Below are positions 16,347 through 25,464 of a DNA stretch of 64,000 nt, piece after piece. The stretch comes from Hyphomicrobiales bacterium (GTDB lineage Bacteria > Pseudomonadota > Alphaproteobacteria > Rhizobiales > Beijerinckiaceae). Every line of letters begins with the position of its first letter. Position 1 is the first letter of the stretch. The position numbers and the translations under genes were made by a program. The notes below the pieces were generated by a model, which did no database searches, was not told the DNA's origin, and worked only from the letters and a program-made list of their open reading frames with translations. The stretch lies in contig JAIXTM010000001.1 of the NCBI GenBank assembly GCA_027483945.1, positions 1 through 64,000 of the forward strand. Direction: 5' to 3'.

Positions 16347-18626
16347 TCAGGCCCGGCTGTCTGCGCCGCTCGCCTTGTCCCGGCGGCTGCGGCGCGCCAG
16401 GGCGCTGGGGCTGGACGTCTTCAGCGCCTTGCCGCGTCCCGACAGGCTCGGGTTGATCATGAAGTATTTGTGGGCGTTGAACGCGTCCTCGGGGTCGGAC
16501 GCGCTGATCCGCTCGCTCGAGCCATCGGCAAGGATCGACCAGCTCTGCTCGGTGTCGATCAGGTTCGCCAGCATGATCTGGTCGAGGATCTGCCGGTGGA
16601 CGGTCTTGTTCGTGATCGGCACGAGGACCTCGACGCGGCGATCGAGGTTGCGCGGCATCAGGTCGGCCGAGGAGATGTAGAGAGGGGCCTCCGGGTTCGG
16701 CAGGCCCTTGCCGCCGCCGAAGGCGTAGATGCGCGAGTGCTCCAGGAAGCGGCCGATGACCGACCGGACGCGGATCTTGTCCGACAGGCCGGGAATGCCG
16801 GGCCTCAGGCAGCAGATGCCGCGCACGACAAGGTCGATCTCCACGCCCGCCTGGCTGGCATCGTAGAGCGCGTCGATGATCGCGGGATCGACCAGCGAAT
16901 TGCACTTGCCCCAGATCGCCGCCGGCCGGCCGGCGCGGGCATGGGCCGCCTCCTGCGCGATGTGGTCGAGCAGGGTCTTCTTCAGCGTCAGCGGCGAGAC
17001 CGCGACCGCCCGCGTCTGGGACGGCGTCGCGTAGCCCGTGATGAAGTTGAAGATCAGCGCGACGTCGCCGGCGATCTCCGGGCTCGCCGTGAAGAAGGAC
17101 AGGTCCTGGTAGATGCGCGCGGTGAGCGGGTGGTAATTGCCGGTGCCCACATGGCAATAGCTGACGAGGCTGCCGGCCTCGCGGCGCACGACCAGCGAGA
17201 GCTTGGCGTGGGTCTTCAACTCCACGAAGCCGAACACGACCTGCACGCCCGCGCGCTCCAGGTCCCGGGCCCAGCGGATATTGGCCTCCTCGTCGAAGCG
17301 CGCCTTGAGCTCGACGAGCGCCGTCACCGACTTGCCGGCCTCCGCCGCCTCGGCCAGAGCCGCGACGATCGGGCTGTCATAGGAGGTGCGGTAGAGCGTC
17401 TGCTTGATGGCGATGACGTTGGGATCGCGCGCGGCCTGGCGCAGGAACTGCACGACCACGTCGAAGCTCTCGTAAGGATGATGGACGACGAGGTCCTTCT
17501 CGCGGATCGCGGCGAAGCAATCCCCGCCATGCTCGCGGATGCGCTCGGGGAAGCGCGGCGTGTAGGGCGCGAATTTGAGTTCCGGCCTGTCCAGCGCGAC
17601 GAGGTCCTTCAGGTCGGCCAGCGCCAGCATGCCGTCCATGATGGCGACCTCGCCGTCGCCGATCTCGGTCTCCGCGGCGATGAGGTGGCGCATCTCCTCG
17701 CCCATGGCGGCGTCGACCTCGAGCCGGATGACACGGCCGCGGCGGCGGCGCTTCACGGCGGTCTCGTAGACGCGCACCAGGTCCTCGGCCTCCTCCTCGA
17801 CCTCCAGGTCGCTGTCGCGCAGCACCCGGAAGCCGGCGCTGGCCTCGACCTTGAAGCCGGGGAACAGCGTGTCGGCATGGAGGAGGACGACCCGCTCCAG
17901 CGGCACGTATCCGGTGCGCCCCGACCCGTCGAAATCCGGGATCGCCGAGAAGCGCTGGATGTTGCCCGGCATGCGCACGAGGGCGTTCTGCACCCGCCCG
18001 TCGGACGGACGCACCAGTTTCAGCGCGATGGTGAAACCGAGATTGGGGATGAAGGGGAAGGGATGGGCCGGGTCCATCGCGAGCGGCGTCAGGACCGGGA
18101 AGATCGCCTGCATGAAATGCGCGTCGAGCCGGTCCCGCGCCGCCGGCGTCAGGTCCGTGCCGTCGATGACCACGATGCCGTGGGCGGCAAGCTCAGCCGA
18201 CAATTCCTGCCAGCGGGCCTGCTGGTCGGCGACGAGCCCGTCCATCTCGGTGGCGATGGCGGAAAGCTGCTCGGCGGGGGACAGCCCGTCCTGCGAGGCC
18301 GTCGTGACGCGCGAACGCGCCTGGGCCATGAGGCCGGCCACGCGCACCATAATGAACTCGTCGAGATTGCCCGCCGAGATCGACAGGAAACGCAGCCGCT
18401 CCAGCAGCGGGTGCGCCGTATTGGCCGATTCCTCGAGCACCCGGCGGTTGAACTGCAGCCAGGACAATTCGCGGTTGACGAAGCGTTCGGGGCGCTGACG
18501 GAGCGGGGCGTCCGGCGCGGAGGCCGGGACGACCGGCGGCGGCGCGGCGGACGCGGCCTGAAGGGCCGCGGCGACGGAGATCAGGCCCGATCCGGAGCCA
18601 TTGAGCGGCGAAACCTGTTCCGTCAT
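16347..18626 (-). CDS. ppk1: Polyphosphate kinase 1
   Basis: Polyphosphate kinase of 759 residues, making and reversing polyphosphate from ATP. Active-site histidine blocks are clear: [12 protein letters not shown] (the phosphorylated histidine of E. coli PPK1, H435 equivalent) and [13 protein letters not shown] (H592 equivalent). The N domain begins [18 protein letters not shown], a family signature, at about residue 50. The first 45 residues are a Pro/Ala-rich tail not usual in shorter homologues, but the ATG at 18626 is the only sensible start before the N domain. It is convergent with the LpxH-like gene, stops 8 bases apart. Confidence 0.96.
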   Translation of the reverse strand: MTEQVSPLNGSGSGLISVAAALQAASAAPPPVVPASAPDAPLRQRPERFVNRELSWLQFNRRVLEESANTAHPLLERLRFLSISAGNLDEFIMVRVAGLMAQARSRVTTASQDGLSPAEQLSAIATEMDGLVADQQARWQELSAELAAHGIVVIDGTDLTPAARDRLDAHFMQAIFPVLTPLAMDPAHPFPFIPNLGFTIALKLVRPSDGRVQNALVRMPGNIQRFSAIPDFDGSGRTGYVPLERVVLLHADTLFPGFKVEASAGFRVLRDSDLEVEEEAEDLVRVYETAVKRRRRGRVIRLEVDAAMGEEMRHLIAAETEIGDGEVAIMDGMLALADLKDLVALDRPELKFAPYTPRFPERIREHGGDCFAAIREKDLVVHHPYESFDVVVQFLRQAARDPNVIAIKQTLYRTSYDSPIVAALAEAAEAGKSVTALVELKARFDEEANIRWARDLERAGVQVVFGFVELKTHAKLSLVVRREAGSLVSYCHVGTGNYHPLTARIYQDLSFFTASPEIAGDVALIFNFITGYATPSQTRAVAVSPLTLKKTLLDHIAQEAAHARAGRPAAIWGKCNSLVDPAIIDALYDASQAGVEIDLVVRGICCLRPGIPGLSDKIRVRSVIGRFLEHSRIYAFGGGKGLPNPEAPLYISSADLMPRNLDRRVEVLVPITNKTVHRQILDQIMLANLIDTEQSWSILADGSSERISASDPEDAFNAHKYFMINPSLSGRGKALKTSSPSALARRSRRDKASGADSRA

Positions 18627-18737
18627 TCCAACCCGGCCTTGAGCAACTTAACCTACGATCCGTCGCAGAAGTTTGCGACGTCTGCATGACAAGCGAACCG
18701 CAACGTCCCCGCATCCGGGGGCGGCAGGAGAAGCCCG

Positions 18738-19613
18738 ATGAAGTTCGTCACCTTCCGCATGCGGGACAGCCTCGCCTTCGGCGTCGTGGTCGAGGAGGGC
18801 ATCGCCCTTATCGGCGGCCTGCCCGGCGCGCGCTGGCCGAGCATCCGGGCGCTCCTGGCCGATGGCGGGGTCGCCGCCGCCAGGGAGGCGCTGCGCGACG
18901 CGCCGCGCCTGTCCACGGACGGGCTCGTCTTCGCGCCCGTCATCCCCGATCCCGGCCTCATCTATTGCGTGGGCATGAACTACGCGCCGCATGTCGCCGA
19001 GATGGGCCGGGAGATGCCGTCCCATCCCGCGATCTTCGTGCGCTCGCCGCGCAGCCAGGTCGGCCACGGGGAGCCCATCGTGGTGCCGTCCGTGTCGTCG
19101 CAGCTCGACTACGAGGGCGAGCTGGCGGTCATCATCGGCCAGGGCGGCCGCTACATCCCGGCGGAGCGGGCCATGGCGCACGTGGCCGGCTATGCCTGCT
19201 ATAACGATGGCAGCGTGCGCGATTTCCAGCGCCATTCCAGCCAGTTCACGCCGGGCAAGAACTTCTGGGCGACGGGGGCCTTCGGGCCGTGGCTCGTCAC
19301 GGCCGACGAGGTCGGCGACATCATGAGCCGCTCGATCACGACCCGGCTCAACGGCGAGGTGATGCAGCAGGCCCCGTTCACGGACCTGATCTTCAAGATC
19401 CCGGAGCTGATCGCCTACATGTCCGCCTTCGTGGAGCTCCAGCCCGGCGACGTCATCGTCACGGGCACGCCCGGCGGGGTCGGCGTCGCGCGCAAGCCGC
19501 CGGTCTTCCTGAAGGCCGGCGACAGCGTGGAGGTGGAGATCGAGGGGATCGGCGTCCTCCGCAACCCGGTGGTCGCGGAGGCCGACGTCACGGTGCCAGG
19601 CCGCGTGGCCTGA
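18738..19613 (+). CDS. Fumarylacetoacetate hydrolase (FAH) family protein
   Basis: FAH-fold metal enzyme of 291 residues. An N-terminal domain (1-70) precedes the catalytic core with YCVGMNYAPHVAEMG, LDYEGELAVIIG (two metal-ligand glutamates), YACYNDGSVRDFQ (metal-ligand aspartate) and VTGTPGGVGVARKPP. Such proteins cleave C-C bonds in 2,4-dioxo acids or decarboxylate/hydrate related acids. CAGGAGAAGCCCG before the ATG is a good ribosome site. It stands alone between ppk1 (divergent) and a convergent coiled-coil gene, so context gives no substrate. Confidence 0.9.
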   Translation: MKFVTFRMRDSLAFGVVVEEGIALIGGLPGARWPSIRALLADGGVAAAREALRDAPRLSTDGLVFAPVIPDPGLIYCVGMNYAPHVAEMGREMPSHPAIFVRSPRSQVGHGEPIVVPSVSSQLDYEGELAVIIGQGGRYIPAERAMAHVAGYACYNDGSVRDFQRHSSQFTPGKNFWATGAFGPWLVTADEVGDIMSRSITTRLNGEVMQQAPFTDLIFKIPELIAYMSAFVELQPGDVIVTGTPGGVGVARKPPVFLKAGDSVEVEIEGIGVLRNPVVAEADVTVPGRVA

Positions 19614-19619
19614 GCGCTG

Positions 19620-20558
19620 TCAGCGGGCGGTGATGATGCCCTGGCTCGTCACCACGACCCAGCCGGTCTGGCGCTTCTCGATGGCCTGGACGCGGCCTAG
19701 CCCCGGCACGTTGGCGCCGCGCTCCACCTCGTAGAGGCCGTTGCGGCCGTTCTCCAGCAGGGCGACGCCGCGGCTGACCTCGACGAGGGTCCAGCCCTTG
19801 ACCTGCGGCTCGGTCTCGGCGGCCTTCTGCGGCGGGGCGGCGGGAGCGGGCGCCGGCGCCGCCGGCTGGGGCTGCGGGGCGAGCGAGCCCGTGGCACCGA
19901 GCTTCTCCAGCTTCTCCAGCCGCTCGGCGATCTGGCCCAGCCGATCCCCGGCCTCGCGCTGGCGGCGGTCGATCTGCTCGAAGCGGCCGACGAGCGGGGC
20001 GAGCGCGGCGCTCACCTCGTTGCGGGACTTGTCGAGCCCCGCTTCCAGCTTCTCGACGCTGGTCTTCAGCGCCTTGACGTCCGGCGTCTCGCGCGGGCGC
20101 TGGATCGCCGAGGCCATGGCCTCGACCTTGATGGACAGGCGGTCGACGGTCTCGTTGAGCGCCTTGGTGGCCTGCGCCTGTTCGCGGGCGAGGGCCGCGA
20201 CGGCGTCCGGCGAGACGGAAGGCTGGCCGGGGCGCAGCGCCATAGCCGCGCCGCCGCCCAGGAGCAGGAGGGCCGCGATGCCGGCGGCGAGGGCGCCGTG
20301 GCGGCGGGCGGCGGCCTGCGCCTTCGCGCCGAGCCCGCCGGCGGCGGCCATGGCAGGCGCGGCGCGCGGCGTGTGCTTCACGACATCGATGAGGGCGGAC
20401 AGGTCCGGCGCCGGGCGGACCGGCTCGGCGGGAGCCGGCTTGGCGACAGACGGCTCGGCGGGAGCCGGCCTGGCGGCGGGAGCCGCGGTCATGGCGGCGG
20501 AATCGGCCTTGCGGCGCGGGCGTTTCTCGGCGGGAGGCGTGGAAGCGGCATTCATCAT
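19620..20558 (-). CDS. Hypothetical coiled-coil membrane-anchored protein
   Basis: 312-residue protein without a recognised family. Residues 1-55 are Pro/Ala-rich, with PAPAEP occurring twice and lysine clusters. A single hydrophobic helix (about 90-112, GALAAGIAALLLLGGGAAMA) would place the N-terminus in the cytoplasm. Residues 125-230 form a heptad-rich coiled coil, then a Pro/Ala linker, and the last 60 residues make a compact domain starting KGWTLVEVSRGVALLENG. The layout resembles periplasmic tethering or septum-type proteins, but that is only a resemblance. ATG codons at 20558 and 20555 are both possible. It is convergent with the FAH gene, 6 bases apart. Confidence 0.75.
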   Translation of the reverse strand: MMNAASTPPAEKRPRRKADSAAMTAAPAARPAPAEPSVAKPAPAEPVRPAPDLSALIDVVKHTPRAAPAMAAAGGLGAKAQAAARRHGALAAGIAALLLLGGGAAMALRPGQPSVSPDAVAALAREQAQATKALNETVDRLSIKVEAMASAIQRPRETPDVKALKTSVEKLEAGLDKSRNEVSAALAPLVGRFEQIDRRQREAGDRLGQIAERLEKLEKLGATGSLAPQPQPAAPAPAPAAPPQKAAETEPQVKGWTLVEVSRGVALLENGRNGLYEVERGANVPGLGRVQAIEKRQTGWVVVTSQGIITAR

Positions 20559-20708
20559 CGGCCCCTGAAAGCGTGGTCTGCCATCAGGGCTACGCCCGAT
20601 CCGTTAGCGATCGGTTAACCATAAACCGACTTCGCGGGGGCAGGCGGCAGGGCGGTTGCCGCCGCGGCGCGGGACCGGTAGAGCTTGGCCATCCGCACAG
20701 GCGACCCG

Positions 20709-21686
20709 ATGGCGCAGATCGATTTCAGCCCAGACCGCCCGTCATCCGCCAGCGACCCGCTGGACCTGCGGGTCCGGGCGGCCTGGCTCTATTACATCGA
20801 GGGCCTGACCCAGGAGCAGGTCGCCGCCCGGCTGGGGATCAGCCGGATCAAGGTGCTGCGGCTCCTGGCGGCGGCGCGCGAGGAGGGCCTCGTCCAGATC
20901 CGCATCAACGCCAAGGCCGGCCAGCAGGTGGCGCTGGAGCGCAAGCTGGAGACCCGGTTCGGCCTCGCCGAGGCGATCGTCGTGCCCTCCGGCGCCGACG
21001 ACATCACCACCGCCGCCTTCATCGGCCATGCGGCGGGCGTCTACGTGTCCGAGCAGATGCGGGGCGGCATGACCGTCGGCATCGGCTGGGGCGCGACGCT
21101 GCAGGCGAGCCTGAAGTCCCTCGCCTGGCGCGAGGTCGGCGGCGTGACGGTGATCTCGCTGCTCGGCGGGCTGACCCACGCGACCGCGCTCAACCCCTCC
21201 GCCGTCGCCTGGCTCCTGGCGGATTACTTCAAGGCGGAGTGCTATCAGATCACCGCGCCCGCCTACGTCCCGGACGAGGCGCTCGCCGCGGCGCTCTGGG
21301 GCCAGCCGGACCTGCGCGAGCTGCGCCGCCGCGCCGGGACGATCGACCTGGCGCTCGTCAGCGTCGGCGACGTCAGCGAGGTGGCGACGATCTTCCGGCA
21401 GAACATGCTGCCATGGAGCGAGGGCCGCAGCCTGAAGGCCGCGGGCGCGGTCGGCGACCTCCTGGGCCATTTCATCGACGCCAAGGGCCGGCTCGTCGAC
21501 CATCCGGTCAACCGCCGCGTCATGGCGATCTCCCCCGAGGAGATCGGCCGGGTGCCGAAGGTCGTCATCGCCTCGGGCGGCATCCGCAAGGTCCAGGCGA
21601 TCCGGGCGGGAATCGCCGCCTGCGGCGCGTCGGTGCTCATCACCGACGAGGCGACCGCCGAGACGCTCCTGGAGACGCCCGCCTGA
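20709..21686 (+). CDS. SorC/DeoR-type sugar-binding transcriptional regulator
   Basis: 325-residue regulator with an N-terminal helix-turn-helix (WLYYIEGLTQEQVAARLGIS...KVLRLLAAAREEGLVQI) and a SorC sugar-phosphate-binding domain (core MTVGIGWGATLQASLKSL, later VSVGDVSEV and CGASVLITDEATA). Family members bind a phosphorylated sugar or polyol and control its catabolic operon. The ATG at 20709 is preferred; a TTG at 20685 would add eight residues. No sugar operon lies beside it in this window, so the target is unknown. Confidence 0.88.
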   Translation: MAQIDFSPDRPSSASDPLDLRVRAAWLYYIEGLTQEQVAARLGISRIKVLRLLAAAREEGLVQIRINAKAGQQVALERKLETRFGLAEAIVVPSGADDITTAAFIGHAAGVYVSEQMRGGMTVGIGWGATLQASLKSLAWREVGGVTVISLLGGLTHATALNPSAVAWLLADYFKAECYQITAPAYVPDEALAAALWGQPDLRELRRRAGTIDLALVSVGDVSEVATIFRQNMLPWSEGRSLKAAGAVGDLLGHFIDAKGRLVDHPVNRRVMAISPEEIGRVPKVVIASGGIRKVQAIRAGIAACGASVLITDEATAETLLETPA

Positions 21687-21737
21687 CGGGGAACATCGCG
21701 GCGCGACCGGCCATTGCCCTCCGATCAGGAGAGCAAG

Positions 21738-22019
21738 ATGGCCGATCCGAACCAGCCCGCCGAAGTGCCCGTCGAGACGCCGCCCATGACGCCGCCGATG
21801 CCGGCGCCGGACAGTCCCGATCCCATCATCCCGACGCGCCAGCCGGACGACCCGCCGGCGCCGCAGCCCGGCGACGATCCGGGATATGTCCCCGGCCCCC
21901 AGCCGATCCGCGAGCCGGGCGACGATCCGGGCACCCTGCCCGACCGCCAGCCCTCCGATCCGCTGGAGGTGCCGCCGCATGTCCCGCCCTCCATGCCGGA
22001 CGGGCCGGTCATGGCCTGA
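21738..22019 (+). CDS. Small proline/aspartate-rich hypothetical protein
   Basis: 93-residue, low-complexity acidic protein built from Pro-Asp-rich repeats: GDDPGYVPGPQPIREP and GDDPGTLPDRQPSDP are near-duplicates. There is no signal peptide or membrane helix. AGGAGAGCAAG precedes the ATG at 21738, which supports translation. No family recognised. Confidence 0.6.
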   Translation: MADPNQPAEVPVETPPMTPPMPAPDSPDPIIPTRQPDDPPAPQPGDDPGYVPGPQPIREPGDDPGTLPDRQPSDPLEVPPHVPPSMPDGPVMA

Positions 22020-22092
22020 GGCGTCCGCGCGGGGCCTCCCTGTTTTCGCCATCAGCGATGCTTACATGGAGGCCCTGAGGAGGATCGAAGCC

Positions 22093-22398
22093 ATGCTGTT
22101 CGGCCAGGCCCGCATGAATGGGCGCGTCGTGAGGATTCCTGCCTGGGCCATGGTGCTCGGCGCGCTGGCGGCCATATCGCTCCTGGCCGTCGTCGCGGTG
22201 CTGGCGGCCGGCGTCGCGCTGGTCGCGATCCCGCTCGCCCTCGCGGGCGGCTTCATCGCGCGGAAAGTCTCCGGCACGCGCCGCACGCCCGGCTTCGACG
22301 AGGCGGGCCGCTTCGGCAGTAACCGGCAGAGCGGCCCCGTCGTCATCGACACGACCTGGGAGGACGTGACGGACCGGCCGCGCAAGCCCGGTGCGTGA
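22093..22398 (+). CDS. Small membrane protein, hypothetical
   Basis: 101-residue protein with one long or two closely spaced hydrophobic helices (about 15-50, from IPAWAMVLGALAAISLLAVV onward) and a polar C-terminal tail ending VIDTTWEDVTDRPRKPGA. An AGGAGG box at 22078-22083 sits nine bases before the ATG at 22093. An earlier ATG at 22066 lacks such a site. Function unknown. It ends four bases before the stop of the convergent AbrB-type gene. Confidence 0.65.
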   Translation: MLFGQARMNGRVVRIPAWAMVLGALAAISLLAVVAVLAAGVALVAIPLALAGGFIARKVSGTRRTPGFDEAGRFGSNRQSGPVVIDTTWEDVTDRPRKPGA

Positions 22399-22401
22399 CG
22401 C

Positions 22402-23466
22402 CTAGTCCTCGTCGTCCGGCGGACGCCGGGTGCGCATGGCGAGGGGCAGCAGGAAATTGATGCCGATGGCCCGCGCCAGATGGTGCGTACCCACATAGAG
22501 CGGGTCTAGGCCCAGCACGAGGGCGAGCACCACCATCGCCTCCAGGCCCCCCGGCGCGAAGGCGACGAAGGCGGCGTCGAAGCCGATGCCGGCAAGGACG
22601 GTCGCAAGGGCGGCGAAGCCCCCCGCGAGCGCCAGTCCGATCAGGAACGACACGACCGCATCCGGCAGGGCGGCCGTAAGGCTCTGGCGGCTGAGGCCGC
22701 GCATGCGCGAGCCGATGAAGCAGCCGATGAGCACGAGCGCGGCGGCGAGGGCGAAGGGCGGCAGGCCGCCCCGGACGATGCCGCCCGAATGCAGCACGGC
22801 GCTGACGGTGAGGGCCCCCAGCATCATGGCGGCCGCAAAGCGCAGCTTCTTGTAGACGACCCCGAGCAGCGCGCCGCCGGCCAGGATGAGGCCGAGCTCG
22901 GGCAGCCCCATCGCGCCGGAGGCGGCGGCCCCCAGCGAGGGCGTTCCGGAGACGGCATTGATGGCGCTCGGCAGGACGAGGACGAGCGCCAGGAGCCGGA
23001 ACATCTGGACCACGACGATCGGGCCGAGGCGCGCCCGGCGGTCGACGGCGACCGCGAGGACGGCGGTGAGCGCGCCGGGCACGGAGGCGAGGATCGCTTC
23101 CTCCCATGTCCAGCCCGGACGGCTGCGCAGATAGGCGGCGCAGGCAAAGGTGATGGCAAGGACCGCGAGGGCGAGCAGGACGAGGCTCGCGGGATAGCGG
23201 CTCATGGCCGCGATGGCCTCCGGGGTCGCGCCGGCGCCCATGGAGACGCCGGCGAGCAGCATCGCGAGGTCGGACAGGACGGGCGGCATCGGGCGCGAGC
23301 GGCCCATCAGGACGAAGATGCCGCTGACCAGGACCGCCCCCGAGAGCCATCCGGCCGGCACGCCGACCAGCGCGAATGCGTAGCCTCCGAGGGCGGCGCA
23401 GCCGAGCTGGAACATCTGGGCGCCGATCTCGCGCCAGGCGGGGAGGCGTTTGGGGCTGTCGAGCAT
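22402..23466 (-). CDS. AbrB-type membrane protein (TIGR03082 duplication family)
   Basis: Integral membrane protein of about 354 residues with ten or so helices and two copies of the AbrB duplication: VGVPAGWLSGAVLVSG near the N-terminus and MLGALTVSAVLHSGG in the second half. EEAILASVPGALTAVLA is also typical. The family is often labelled putative ammonia monooxygenase or AbrB family transporter; its transport role is unproven. The ATG at 23466 is my choice, with one at 23520 as an alternative that adds an 18-residue tail. The upstream aminotransferase on the same strand ends at 23568, so the two may be cotranscribed. Confidence 0.82.
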   Translation of the reverse strand: MLDSPKRLPAWREIGAQMFQLGCAALGGYAFALVGVPAGWLSGAVLVSGIFVLMGRSRPMPPVLSDLAMLLAGVSMGAGATPEAIAAMSRYPASLVLLALAVLAITFACAAYLRSRPGWTWEEAILASVPGALTAVLAVAVDRRARLGPIVVVQMFRLLALVLVLPSAINAVSGTPSLGAAASGAMGLPELGLILAGGALLGVVYKKLRFAAAMMLGALTVSAVLHSGGIVRGGLPPFALAAALVLIGCFIGSRMRGLSRQSLTAALPDAVVSFLIGLALAGGFAALATVLAGIGFDAAFVAFAPGGLEAMVVLALVLGLDPLYVGTHHLARAIGINFLLPLAMRTRRPPDDED

Positions 23467-23567
23467 GGACCAGCCATGGATACGCCGCGGCGCGCCGACC
23501 GGCCATGGGGCCGGCTGCATGGCCGCCCCGGCCGCAGGGCATGGCGGCAACGGTCCTGCGAGGCCCG

Positions 23568-24755
23568 TCAGGCGGTCCGGCGCAGCGGGGAGGAGCCGAG
23601 CACAGCCTGGAGCCGGCGCGTCGCCTCGGCGATGTCGGCCTCGCGGCGCCCGTAGCACAGGCGCAGATAGGCCTCGCCGCCGGGGCCGAAGGCGGTGCCG
23701 GGCGCAAGGCCGACATTGGCCTCGTCGACGAGGCGCAGGGCCAGGCGCCGCGTGTCGGTCTCGCCGTCGACCCGGAAGAACAGGTAGAAGGCGCCGCCCA
23801 TGGGCGCAAAGCGCACCCGGCCGGTGGCGGCCAGCCCCTCGGACACGACCTGGCCGCTGCGACGCGCCGCCTCGATCTGCTCGTCGATGAACGCGTCGCC
23901 CTGGTCGAGGGCCGCGATGGCGCCGCGCTGCATGAACGCCGCCACGCCGGAAGTGGAATACTGGATCAGGTTCTCGATGACGTCGCCGAGGGCGGGCGGC
24001 GCCTCGAGCCAGCCGATCCGCCAGCCGGTCATCGCCCAGTTCTTGGAGAAGGTCTGGATATAGAGGATGCGCTCGTCCGGGTCGGCCACGTCGCGGAACG
24101 AGGCGGCCCGGGGCGAGCCGTCATAGACGAAGCGGCCGTAGATCTCGTCGGCGACGATCCACAGGCCGTGGCGGCGGGCGATGGCGAGGATCGCGGCGAG
24201 CTCGTCGCGCGTCGCCGTCCAGCCCGTGGGATTGGCCGGCGAATTGATGACGATGGCGCGGGTGCGCGGGGTCACGGCGGCCGCCAGCCGGTCGATGTCG
24301 AGCTGCCAGCCGGAGGGCTCCAGCGTCATCGCGACGGGCACGGTGACGGCGCCGGCGATGCCGATCGCGGCGGCGAAGTTCGGCCAGGCCGGGGTGGGCA
24401 CCAGCACCTCGTCCCCGGTACCGGCGATCATCCGGATGGCGATCTGGACCGATTGCATGCCGGAGCCGGTGACGAAGAAGCGCTCCATCGGCACCGGCAC
24501 GCCGTAGAGGCGCGCGTGGTAGCGCGCCAGGGCCTCGCGCAGGTCCGGGATGCCGCGCTGCCAGGTGTAGAAGGTCTCGCCGGCGCGCATGGAGGCGATG
24601 GCGGCGTCCATGATGAAGTCCGGCGTCGGGCGGTCGCCCTCGCCCGCCCAGAGCGGGATCATGCCGGGGCGGCCGCGGCCGTAATTCATCACCTCGACGA
24701 TCCCGGAGGGGGGAGCCTCCAGCGCTTGCGGGGTCAGTCCTTCAGCCAGGTTCAT
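23568..24755 (-). CDS. Class I/II pyridoxal-phosphate aminotransferase
   Basis: Fold-type I aminotransferase of 395 residues. Visible features are VTGSGMQSVQIAI (cofactor phosphate region), INSPANPTGWTAT (conserved N-P-x-G), DEIYGRFVYDG (Asp and Tyr that contact the pyridine ring), TFSKNWAMTGWRIGW (Schiff-base lysine in SKNW) and LRLCYG (substrate carboxylate arginine). Family members transaminate aspartate, aromatic or branched amino acids; the substrate here is not evident. The ATG at 24755 is chosen; ATG codons at 24776 and 24773 also exist. It lies 130 bases after mscL on the same strand. Confidence 0.92.
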   Translation of the reverse strand: MNLAEGLTPQALEAPPSGIVEVMNYGRGRPGMIPLWAGEGDRPTPDFIMDAAIASMRAGETFYTWQRGIPDLREALARYHARLYGVPVPMERFFVTGSGMQSVQIAIRMIAGTGDEVLVPTPAWPNFAAAIGIAGAVTVPVAMTLEPSGWQLDIDRLAAAVTPRTRAIVINSPANPTGWTATRDELAAILAIARRHGLWIVADEIYGRFVYDGSPRAASFRDVADPDERILYIQTFSKNWAMTGWRIGWLEAPPALGDVIENLIQYSTSGVAAFMQRGAIAALDQGDAFIDEQIEAARRSGQVVSEGLAATGRVRFAPMGGAFYLFFRVDGETDTRRLALRLVDEANVGLAPGTAFGPGGEAYLRLCYGRREADIAEATRRLQAVLGSSPLRRTA

Positions 24756-24866
24756 CGGTCGTCCACGTCCCATCAATGCCGCGCATGAAGCGCCAGCATA
24801 GAGGCACGCGGAGCCGTGGACTCATGAAAAGATCGAACGCCCGCCATCGACCGCCTTGAACGATCG

Positions 24867-24885
24867 CGGCGGGCGGGACCCGCCG
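24867..24885 (-). terminator. Hairpin directly after mscL
   Basis: A 7-bp stem CGGCGGG/CCCGCCG with a 5-base loop abuts the mscL stop codon on the minus strand. There is no T-run, so it may act only as an mRNA-stabilising hairpin. Confidence 0.35.
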
Positions 24886-25299
24886 TCAGCGCTTCGCCAG
24901 GAGGTCGCGGATCTCGATGAGCAGCTTCACGTCGGCGGGCGCCTCCGCGGGCTTCTCGTCGGCCTTCTGCTGGGCGCGCAGGCGGTTGATCGCCTTGACC
25001 ACGAGGAAGAGGACCCAGGCGATGATGATGAAGTTCACCGCGACGGTGACGAACTGGCCATAGCCCAGCACGGCGCCCTGCTTCTTGGCCTCCTCGTAGG
25101 CGATGGCGGTGACGCCCGAGCCGAGGACCGCGAAATAGTTGGAGAAATCGAGCCCGCCGGTCACCCAGCCCAGGACCGGCATGAAGATGTCGTTCACCAG
25201 CGAATCCACGATCTTGCCGAAGGCGGCGCCGATGATGACGCCGATGGCGAGATCGACGACGTTGCCCTTGAGCGCGAAGGTCTTGAACTCGTTCAGCAT
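24886..25299 (-). CDS. mscL: Large-conductance mechanosensitive channel
   Basis: 137-residue inner-membrane channel that opens under extreme turgor. It begins [20 protein letters not shown], the conserved N-terminal helix and start of the first membrane helix, then [21 protein letters not shown]. The second helix is about 83-105 ([20 protein letters not shown]), and a C-terminal bundle ends [12 protein letters not shown]. Length and order are normal for MscL. Confidence 0.97.
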   Translation of the reverse strand: MLNEFKTFALKGNVVDLAIGVIIGAAFGKIVDSLVNDIFMPVLGWVTGGLDFSNYFAVLGSGVTAIAYEEAKKQGAVLGYGQFVTVAVNFIIIAWVLFLVVKAINRLRAQQKADEKPAEAPADVKLLIEIRDLLAKR

Positions 25300-25464
25300 C
25301 GGTAAAGTCCCCCAACTGCCCGGCCGGTGCGGCCGCCGCCGCCACGTTAGCCAAGCCGTATCCGTGCCGGAAGCCCCGGTCGCCCGCCCACGCCGCTGCT
25401 GGCCTTGGCGCGCAGGCGGCGCTAGGCTCGGCCGGTCGGGTTCTTGCGAGGCCGTTTCAACGTC

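Noticed and set aside
16206-18689. Long plus-strand frame of over 800 codons
   Set aside because: It lies opposite ppk1 with no recognisable motifs; GC-rich antisense artefact.
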